A stretch of 64,000 nucleotides of DNA, taken from NCBI GenBank assembly GCA_031551885.1, contig JAVBMX010000022.1, positions 31,735 through 95,734 on the forward strand, written 5' to 3'. A program made the translations under genes and the position numbers. The notes beneath the pieces were generated by a model that saw only the letters and a list, made by a program, of their open reading frames with translations, was not told the origin of the DNA and did not search any database. Positions 58,306 through 64,000 of this stretch are shown one piece after another (positions within the stretch are counted from its first letter, which is position 1; each line of letters begins with the position of its first letter). This stretch comes from Frigididesulfovibrio sp031551885 (GTDB lineage Bacteria; Desulfobacterota; Desulfovibrionia; Desulfovibrionales; Desulfovibrionaceae).

Positions 58306-58845
58306 AATCGTTCTCGATGTATGCCGGGGCAAAAGCCCGGCGCGTCGCCGGCTTGCGGTGCGCCGGAATGAAAAAGGGACAAACCGGCTGTGTCTTGTGG
58401 GGATGCGCGTCGTCAAACGCGGGTGAATGGGGAACCTCTCCCTCCGGGGTGTGACTGGTTCGCAAGGTTGCGCCGGCTGCCGCAAGGCCTGAACCGGCAT
58501 GGATGATCGCCTTGTAATCCCGAGTTTGGGGGAAGTCAAAAAAATCCGTGGTTTTTGTTTGTCGTAAGTTTCTTCTGAGACAGGATCTTCGCGTTATGCT
58601 GGCCGGGAAAGGGAAACTTTTTTCACCCCTCCCTCCGGACTCCGCCACAAAACCGGTTATTGCCGGCTGGAGCCTTGCTTGCGGGCGGAGCGCATCAAAC
58701 GGCTTAAGCTGTAAAGAGTGCTGCGTAGGTTTTCCCCTTACAACATTTGCGACATAAGGGACTTGGCGGGGACCACACGTTGGCGGGGAATTAATTGACT
58801 CGGCGCGTCGTGCGCCTCGCTTTGTGAATGCCGGCTCGGCTTCGA
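58306..58845. other. Intergenic region upstream of the low-complexity protein
   Basis: This spacer contains the promoter region of the 57937 gene and a hairpin GGCGCGTCGTGCGCC-like element near 58800. No credible gene is seen. The family A module starts at 58846. Confidence 0.4.
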
Positions 58846-58939
58846 TGCCGAAAATCCGCGTAAACGCGGATTTTCGGCAATTGGGGGTGCAGGGGATTCA
58901 ATCCCCTGCCGGGGGGGTGGGGGGGACGGAGTCCCCCAT
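58846..58939. repeat. Palindromic 3'-end module, family A, copy 11
   Basis: A perfect 16 bp hairpin, TGCCGAAAATCCGCGT (58846-58861) with ACGCGGATTTTCGGCA (58864-58879), followed by GCAGGGGATTCAATCCCCTGC and GGGGGACGGAGTCCCCC. It ends 13 bases from the priA stop. The right half is nearly identical to copies 8b and 9, while the hairpin differs. Confidence 0.8.
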
Positions 58940-58952
58940 AAAGAGGCCGAGT

Positions 58953-61289
58953 CTACAACATATTCACCGGGTCGAGGTCCAGGCCGATGCGCAGGTTTTT
59001 GCCCTGGGCGCGGGCCAGGGCGTAAAGATCGCGCATGGGCTGCCAGTCCCCGGCCTTGAGCAGGCAGTGAAAGCGCCGCCTGCCCTTGAGCAGGGGCAAG
59101 GGAGCCGGGGCCGGGCCAAGGACGCTCACGCCCAAATCTCTGCCCGCCGGGCGCAGGGCCGCGCCCAGAGCCTCCACGGCCGCGAAGCCGCCCGAATCTT
59201 CCACGGCGAAACTGATCCGCAGCAACCCCAGGCGGACAAAGGGCGGGTAACGCCTGCGCCGGCGCACGTCCAATTCGCGTTCGTAGAACCCCGCGTAGTC
59301 CGCGCCGAGAACGTACTGCCAGCAGTAATGAGAAGGATCGCGGGTCTGGATGAGCACCCGGCCGGGGGCCTCCCCCCGCCCGGCCCGGCCCGAAGCCTGA
59401 ACCAGGAGCTGAAAGGTCCGCTCGGCCGCGCGGTAATCCGGCAGGTTCAGGCCCAGATCCGCGTCGGCGGCCACAGCCAGAGTCACATCCGGAAAATGGT
59501 GCCCCTTGGAAAGCATCTGGGTGCCCACCAGCACCTGGGCTTCTTTGCGGGCGAAGGCTTCAAGAATTTCCTCCATCCGGCCCGGCCGGCGGGTGCTGTC
59601 GCGGTCCAGGCGCAGGATGCCCGCTCCGGGGGGCAAAGCGCCGGCCAGTTCTTCCTCGAGCTTTTCGGTGCCTTCGCCCATGGGCAGAAAGTTCAGACCG
59701 CCGCAGGCCGAGCAGGGGGAAGGGAACGGCGTGGAAAACCCGCAATAGTGGCAGACCAGGCGCTCGCGGCCCTTGTGGTAGGTGAGGCCGATTTCGCAGT
59801 GCGGGCATTTGACCGTGGCCCCGCAGCCCAGGCAGTACATGATCGGGGACCAGCCCCGGCGGTTGAGCAGAATGACCGCCTGCTCGCCCCGGCGCACGAC
59901 GGCCGCGAGGGCTTCCATGCTTTGGGGGGCAAGCAGGTTGTTGTCCGCCCGGCCCTTGGGGAGCTGCACGAGCTCCACGCCGGGCAGGGTTCCGCCGCCG
60001 ACCCGGTTCTCCAGCACATGCAGGGGAACGCGCCCCTCTTTGGCGGCATGGAAGCTTTTGACGTCCGGCGTGGCCGAACCCAGCAACAGCAGCGCCCCGG
60101 CCTGCCTGGCCCGGTACCAGGCCACTTCCTTGGCCTGATAGGTGAGGCCTTCGTCCTGCTTGAACGAGGCGTCGTGCTCTTCGTCCAGAATGATCAGGCC
60201 CGGACGCTCCACGGGCAGAAACAGGGCCGAGCGGGTGCCGATGATCATGCTTGGCGTCGGATTTCCGGAAAGTTCCCGAAAGGTTTTTTCTTTCGCGGTC
60301 GGGCTCTGGTAGCCGTGGAACAGGAAGCGTCGGGCCTCGGGCAGGTGGGTTGCCGCGTCCCGCCACAGCTTGAGGGCCAGGGCCACTTCCGGGGCCAGGA
60401 GCATGACCGACGCGCCGCCGGCCAGGACCGCGCGGGCAAGCTCCAGGTACACGGCGGTCTTGCCGCTGCCGGTGATGCCGAACAGCAGATGGGTGGACGG
60501 CGCGCCGGCAAGGGCCGCTTGGAGCAGCGGCTCAAAAACCCCCCGCTGTTCCGGGGTAAGATCGAAGCCGGGCGATTCCGCGCACTCCCCGGTCGGTTCG
60601 GCGCAGGGGGCGTCGTCGCCGGGGCGGACGGCCACCAGACCGCGTTCGCACAGGATGGGCAGAGCCCGGGCCCCCGGTGCGCCGAGGGCGGCCAGGAGCT
60701 TGTCGCGGCGAACCGCGCCGTTGGCCAAAAGGTATTCCAGCAGGGCGATCTGGGCGTGGGCGGCCGGGCGCACCGGCCAGGGGGGATCGACGGCCAGGGC
60801 GCAAAGGTCGGCTTCCGGTCCGGAGCCCCCGGCGGCGCAAACTTCGGCCCGCCCGGCAACCCACAAACGGCCGAGGGTGTCCAGGTCTTCGGGGGGCAGG
60901 CCGGGCAGGGCGTTGACCCGGCGTTCGACGGGTTTGCCTTCGCCAAAAAAGCGGATGCGGGTTTGGGTGGTGCGCAGCCCTTGGGGCAGAATGCCCGCCA
61001 GAATTTGCCCCAGGCCGGCACCCTGGCGTTTGGCGATCTGCATGGCCAAGTCCAGGTGGGAGAGGGGCAACAGGGGGGTATGCTCCAGCGGCCAGACCAG
61101 GGGTTTGACGGCAACGCCTTCCGGGGCCGGTTCGTTGAGGGCAAGCAGCACGCCCACCCGGCAGCCTTTGCCCAGAGGCACGACCACACGTTGGCCGAGC
61201 CGCCAGGCGTCGGCCGGAAGGTGGGCCGGCAAAGCGTAGGTAAGTTCCGCAAAGGGCGGGGAAAGTAGGACGATGCGGGCGTAAATCAT
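58953..61289 (-). CDS. priA: Primosomal protein N' (replication restart helicase)
   Basis: A 778-residue DNA helicase that reloads the replisome at stalled forks. It has an N-terminal 3'-binding domain (ARIVLLSPPFAELTYALPAH), Walker A GITGSGKT and the DEEH box in LDEEHDASFKQ. The zinc-binding cysteine set is CLGCGATVKCPHC ... CHYCGF ... CSACGG, followed by the helicase C lobe with GTQMLSKGHHFPDVTL and QASGRAGRGEAPG. The length is usual. No strong ribosome site precedes the ATG at 61289. Confidence 0.95.
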   Translation of the reverse strand: MIYARIVLLSPPFAELTYALPAHLPADAWRLGQRVVVPLGKGCRVGVLLALNEPAPEGVAVKPLVWPLEHTPLLPLSHLDLAMQIAKRQGAGLGQILAGILPQGLRTTQTRIRFFGEGKPVERRVNALPGLPPEDLDTLGRLWVAGRAEVCAAGGSGPEADLCALAVDPPWPVRPAAHAQIALLEYLLANGAVRRDKLLAALGAPGARALPILCERGLVAVRPGDDAPCAEPTGECAESPGFDLTPEQRGVFEPLLQAALAGAPSTHLLFGITGSGKTAVYLELARAVLAGGASVMLLAPEVALALKLWRDAATHLPEARRFLFHGYQSPTAKEKTFRELSGNPTPSMIIGTRSALFLPVERPGLIILDEEHDASFKQDEGLTYQAKEVAWYRARQAGALLLLGSATPDVKSFHAAKEGRVPLHVLENRVGGGTLPGVELVQLPKGRADNNLLAPQSMEALAAVVRRGEQAVILLNRRGWSPIMYCLGCGATVKCPHCEIGLTYHKGRERLVCHYCGFSTPFPSPCSACGGLNFLPMGEGTEKLEEELAGALPPGAGILRLDRDSTRRPGRMEEILEAFARKEAQVLVGTQMLSKGHHFPDVTLAVAADADLGLNLPDYRAAERTFQLLVQASGRAGRGEAPGRVLIQTRDPSHYCWQYVLGADYAGFYERELDVRRRRRYPPFVRLGLLRISFAVEDSGGFAAVEALGAALRPAGRDLGVSVLGPAPAPLPLLKGRRRFHCLLKAGDWQPMRDLYALARAQGKNLRIGLDLDPVNML

Positions 61290-61442
61290 GGATGTACCGG
61301 TTTGGGAGAGGGCGACAAGGCGCCGACCGATGCCGGCCCGCCGCGCACTCGCAGGAGCGCGTCCAGGCCGACGGCGTGGAGCAGTCAGATGAAAAATTCC
61401 GGATCCTGCAACAGGGGCTTTTCTTCCCAGATCGACAAGGCT

Positions 61443-61559
61443 TCAAGTCCGGTCGTCGCGCACCCGAGCAGGCTCAGAATGCAAATCGGCTTCCGCCGGG
61501 GTGTGGACGAGAAGGGCAAGGAAAACGGCCGTCAGGCCCACGAACAGGGTGTTCCGCAT
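61443..61559 (-). CDS. Tiny exported peptide, 38 residues
   Basis: A very short frame, MRNTLFVGLTAVFLALLVHT followed by PAEADLHSEPARVRDDRT. The first 24 residues look like a Sec signal peptide (AEA|D cleavage), leaving a mature peptide of 14 charged residues. The ATG at 61559 has GGAG six bases upstream. It lies between ettA and priA on the same strand. It could be a genuine secreted peptide or the remains of a longer gene; no family is recognised. Confidence 0.45.
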   Translation of the reverse strand: MRNTLFVGLTAVFLALLVHTPAEADLHSEPARVRDDRT

Positions 61560-61682
61560 AGGATTCTCCCCGCCGCGCATCCGGGGTGCCGACCCCCCCG
61601 GCGGACTCAGCCGATGCCCGCCGCGCCGGCGTGACCGTTGTCGGGACAAGTCAAAGTTTTTTGGGGAAAGGGATGGGGGTAC

Positions 61683-61732
61683 GGGGGAAGGGAAAACCCC
61701 TTTTGTCCACAAAAGGGGTTTTCCCTTCCCCC
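61683..61732. terminator. Perfect 24 bp hairpin downstream of ettA
   Basis: GGGGGAAGGGAAAACCCCTT (61683 on, to 61706) pairs along 24 bases with 61709-61732, with a loop of only two bases. It starts eleven bases after the ettA stop. A T-rich tract is embedded in the arms but does not follow the stem. It is probably a transcript end or stability element. Confidence 0.6.
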
Positions 61733-61742
61733 GATTCCTCTC

Positions 61743-63425
61743 CTATCTCGTCAACTTCCGGAATTTCGCCCGGTGCGGCTGGTCGGCGTCTTTGCCCAGG
61801 CGTTTTTTGCGGTCTTCCTCGTATTCCGAGTAGTTGCCGTCAAAGAACAGCACCTGCGAGTCGCCTTCAAAGGCCATGATGTGGGTGGCGATGCGGTCGA
61901 GGAACCAACGGTCGTGGCTGATGACGAAGACCGTGCCCGCGAAGTTTTCCAGGGCGTCTTCCAGGGCGCGCATGGTGTTCACGTCCAGGTCGTTGGTCGG
62001 TTCGTCGAGCAGCAGGACGTTGGCCCCGGACTTCAGGATCAAAGCCAGATAGGCCCGGTTGCGTTCGCCGCCCGAGAGCACGTCCACGGTCTTTTGCTGG
62101 TCCTGGCCCATGAAGTTGAAGCGCGAGCAGTAGGCCCGGCTGTTCACTTCCTTGCTGCCCAGCTTGAGGGTGTCGTAGCCGCCGGAAACCACCTCGTACA
62201 GCGTCTTGCCGGGGGTGAGGGCGTCGCGGTTCTGGTCGGCCCAGGCGATCTGCACGGTGTCGCCCACCTTCAGGCTGCCGGAGTCGGGTTTTTCCACGCC
62301 CGCGAGCATCTTGAAGAAGGTGGTTTTGCCCGCGCCGTTGGGGCCGATGATGCCCACAATGGCCCCCGGAGGCACAATAAAGCTCATGTCGTCGACCAGA
62401 AGCTTGTCGCCCATGCTCTTGGCAACCTTGTCGGCTTCGACCACGGTCTTGCCCAGACGGGGTCCCGGCGGGATGTAGATTTCCAGCTCCGCCGCCCTGC
62501 GCTCGGACTCATGCGAGAGCATGGCCTCGTATGCGTTGATCCGGGCCTTGCTTTTGGCGTGCCGGCCTTTGGGAGCCATGCGGATCCATTCCAGTTCCCG
62601 GGCCAGGGTCTTTTGGCGGTCGGCTTCGGCTTTTTCCTCATTGACCAGGCGTTTTTGCTTCTGTTCCAGCCAGGAAGAGTAGTTGCCCTTCCAGGGAATG
62701 CCTCGGCCGCGATCCAGTTCAAGAATCCAGCCGGCCACGTTGTCCAGAAAATACCGGTCGTGGGTCACGGCGATGACCGTGCCGGGGAAGGTTTGCAGGT
62801 AGCGCTCCAGCCAGCCTACGGACTCGGCGTCCAGGTGGTTGGTGGGTTCGTCGAGCAGGAGAATGTCCGGGTTTTGCAGCAGCAGCCGGCACAGGGCCAC
62901 ACGGCGCTTCTCCCCGCCGGAGATCACGTTCACCGGGGTGTCGCCGGGGGGGCAGCGCAGGGCGTCCATGGCCATTTCCAGCTTGGAGTCCAGATCCCAC
63001 ACGCCCTTGTTGTCCATGAGTTCCTGGACTTCTCCCTGGCGATTGATCAGGGCGTCCATCTCGTCCGGTTCCATGGGGTCGGCGAACTTGGCGTTGATGG
63101 CCTCGAACTCGTCGCGAATCTTGACCAGCTCGGCCGCGCCTTCCTCCACCACTTCGCGCACCGTGCGGGTCTCGTCCACCAGCGGTTCCTGCTCCAGGTA
63201 GCCGATGGTGAAGCCCGGAGCGACGGTCGTCTCGCCGTCAAAGTTTTTGTCGACCCCGGCCAGAATCTTCAGCAGCGAGCTTTTGCCCGACCCGTTCAAG
63301 CCGAGCACACCAATCTTGGCCCCGTAAAAATAGGACAGGGAGATGTCCTTGAGTACTTCTTTTTGCCCGTGTTTCTTGGAAACACGGTACATCGAATAAA
63401 TAATCTTGTCCGGTTCGTTGCTCAT
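61743..63425 (-). CDS. ettA: Energy-dependent translational throttle protein EttA (ABC-F)
   Basis: A 560-residue soluble ABC-F ATPase that binds the ribosomal E site and gates the first elongation step according to ATP/ADP. Two ABC cassettes: the first has GLNGSGKSS, ISGGEKRRVALCRLL, LLLDEPTNHLD; the second has GPNGAGKTT, LSGGERNRAYLALIL, LLLDEPTNDLD. The arm and P-site linker region (about 95-140 and 245-310, WLEQKQKRLVNEEKAEADRQ) fit EttA, as do sequence and length. I placed the start at the ATG at 63425 (GAGGG upstream). Longer frames upstream run into repeats. Confidence 0.95.
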   Translation of the reverse strand: MSNEPDKIIYSMYRVSKKHGQKEVLKDISLSYFYGAKIGVLGLNGSGKSSLLKILAGVDKNFDGETTVAPGFTIGYLEQEPLVDETRTVREVVEEGAAELVKIRDEFEAINAKFADPMEPDEMDALINRQGEVQELMDNKGVWDLDSKLEMAMDALRCPPGDTPVNVISGGEKRRVALCRLLLQNPDILLLDEPTNHLDAESVGWLERYLQTFPGTVIAVTHDRYFLDNVAGWILELDRGRGIPWKGNYSSWLEQKQKRLVNEEKAEADRQKTLARELEWIRMAPKGRHAKSKARINAYEAMLSHESERRAAELEIYIPPGPRLGKTVVEADKVAKSMGDKLLVDDMSFIVPPGAIVGIIGPNGAGKTTFFKMLAGVEKPDSGSLKVGDTVQIAWADQNRDALTPGKTLYEVVSGGYDTLKLGSKEVNSRAYCSRFNFMGQDQQKTVDVLSGGERNRAYLALILKSGANVLLLDEPTNDLDVNTMRALEDALENFAGTVFVISHDRWFLDRIATHIMAFEGDSQVLFFDGNYSEYEEDRKKRLGKDADQPHRAKFRKLTR

Positions 63426-63559
63426 CGCACCCTCGTGATGTGATTTTGGGAAACATGTCATTATGGCAGAGGGACAAGGGGTTGTCCAGCCGACAGGCGT
63501 CGCCTCTAAGACCTGTCGAGAAGGGAAGAATGTCTTCGGCGGGAGAGAAAGCATGCCTC

Positions 63560-63601
63560 CGGCGGGCAGGGGGATTGAATCCCCCTGCACCCCCCAGGTG
63601 G
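63560..63601. repeat. Half palindromic module, family A, copy 12a
   Basis: GGCAGGGGGATTGAATCCCC and onward, followed by CTGCACCCCCC. It resembles the left halves at 12.5 and 27.8 kb. A family B hairpin begins about 119 nt downstream. Confidence 0.6.
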
Positions 63602-63719
63602 GAAGCGGCGGGGCAGGCGGGTAGGGAGGAGGGTGCTCCTGCGCTGGGCATGTGCCGGGAAGAGTTTTTTGTGTCCTCATGTTTTGTTGTGCGGGAACGG
63701 CTGGTTTTGCCCGACAACC

Positions 63720-63771
63720 GCATTCCGGCCCGGCCGGATGCGCGAAACATCTCTGCACCGGGCCGGAATGC
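63720..63771. repeat. 52 nt hairpin repeat, family B, copy 4
   Basis: Same 14 bp arms as copies 1-3, with a 24 nt loop ending CATCTCTGCA. It is preceded about 55-60 nt upstream by GAAGAGTTTTTTGTG and followed by CGCACATGTC. Confidence 0.8.
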
Positions 63772-63952
63772 TCGCACATGTCGCCGGACCGGCTGCGTAC
63801 CTGGATGAGGAGAGGAGGGAAGCCGCGAGCGTTGCTTTCACCGAGAGAACCGTCCGAAACCGGCAGTTACGGGCTGCCGGCGATGCTTCTCTCTGTCTTC
63901 AGATCGAACGCGTGGAGTTCGCCGAAGCGATTGATGTTCACGAACGCCACGA

Positions 63953-64000
63953 TGCGGCCGGGTTTTGCACCGCAAAACCCGGCCGCAATCGAGGGGGCTC
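63953..64000. repeat. Palindromic module, family A, copy 12b (cut by window edge)
   Basis: A perfect 16 bp hairpin, TGCGGCCGGGTTTTGC (63953-63968) with GCAAAACCCGGCCGCA (63972-63987), loop ACC, followed by ATCGAGGGGGCTC, the usual beginning of the right half. By analogy a minus-strand gene end should lie just beyond the window. Confidence 0.6.

Larger units (their letters stand above)
63426..64000. other. Right-edge intergenic region with repeats
   Basis: This contains a half A module (63560-63601), a B hairpin (63720-63771) and an A hairpin at the window edge (63953-64000). 63780-63950 shows a minus-strand frame ending with TAA near 63870 (last residues NINRFGELHAFDLKTERSIA), open to the window edge. 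No family can be named from so little, so I do not call it a gene. Confidence 0.4.

Noticed and set aside
58824..61268. An 800-codon plus-strand frame opposite priA, and similar long frames opposite alpha-2-macroglobulin, RND pumps, LRR and chemoreceptor genes
   Set aside because: They have Gly/Gln/His/Ala-rich compositions typical of antisense frames in GC-rich DNA and lie opposite genes with intact motifs.
12546..63771. CRISPR array
   Set aside because: The repeats are spread over tens of kilobases with no regular spacers, and there are no cas genes.
1..64000. tRNA, rRNA, prophage or IS element
   Set aside because: No T-loop or anticodon-arm patterns, rRNA-like stretches, integrase, transposase or phage structural genes were seen.

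Overview
The window is GC-rich bacterial DNA that fits a Desulfovibrio-like sulfate-reducing deltaproteobacterium (Desulfovibrionaceae). The strongest evidence is a canonical DsrC at 54965-55282. It is supported by a class II B12-dependent ribonucleotide reductase, a CobJ/CbiH corrin methyltransferase, a long-form HisG, and large PAS-containing chemoreceptors. I see no rRNA, tRNA, CRISPR array, integrase or insertion sequence. The organism call is inference from gene content.

Layout. 0-3.4 kb: pirin fragment, HPt protein, Rrf2 regulator, PilZ protein, cobJ. 3.5-5.5 kb: membrane protein with ankyrin repeats. 5.7-9.6 kb: potABCD polyamine importer, with gene ends overlapping from potA to potC. 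9.8-13.8 kb: amino-acid permease, exported helical-repeat protein, exported unknown. 14-22 kb: outer-membrane factor and two RND pumps (MdtB/MdtC-like pair) without an adaptor gene. 22.3-25.2 kb: exported leucine-rich-repeat protein and a DUF808/YedI membrane protein. 25.4-33.9 kb: pbpC and a 1829-residue alpha-2-macroglobulin lipoprotein, with a small divergent membrane protein. 34.2-39.7 kb: sigma-54 response regulator, asparaginase, nrdJ. 40-44 kb: comF broken by one amber codon, flavodoxin-like protein, metallo-beta-lactamase-fold hydrolase, polysaccharide deacetylase. 44-48 kb: hisI-hisG-aroE operon and comM. 49-54.6 kb: two tandem paralogous chemoreceptors. 55-64 kb: dsrC, CBS protein, YitT protein, lipoprotein, low-complexity secreted protein, priA, a tiny exported peptide, ettA.

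Most genes are on the minus strand. Starts were set mainly by Shine-Dalgarno spacing and family length, and several are downstream of the longest possible frame.

The most unusual content is between the genes. At least four families of structured repeats fill the spacers. (A) A palindromic module lies almost always directly at the 3' end of a minus-strand gene. It has a 13-17 bp hairpin whose arms differ completely between copies but always match each other, followed by GGGG/CCCC palindromes. Some copies are mirror-symmetric. (B) A hairpin of exactly 52 nt occurs four times, each about 115 nt from a half A module. (C) A composite with AGAGCA ends occurs three times; its central cassette is absent in one copy and inverted between the other two. 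(D) A long stem-loop with about 22 bp outer arms and a conserved inner core occurs twice. None matches a repeat class I can name. Together they are the best candidate for something undescribed.
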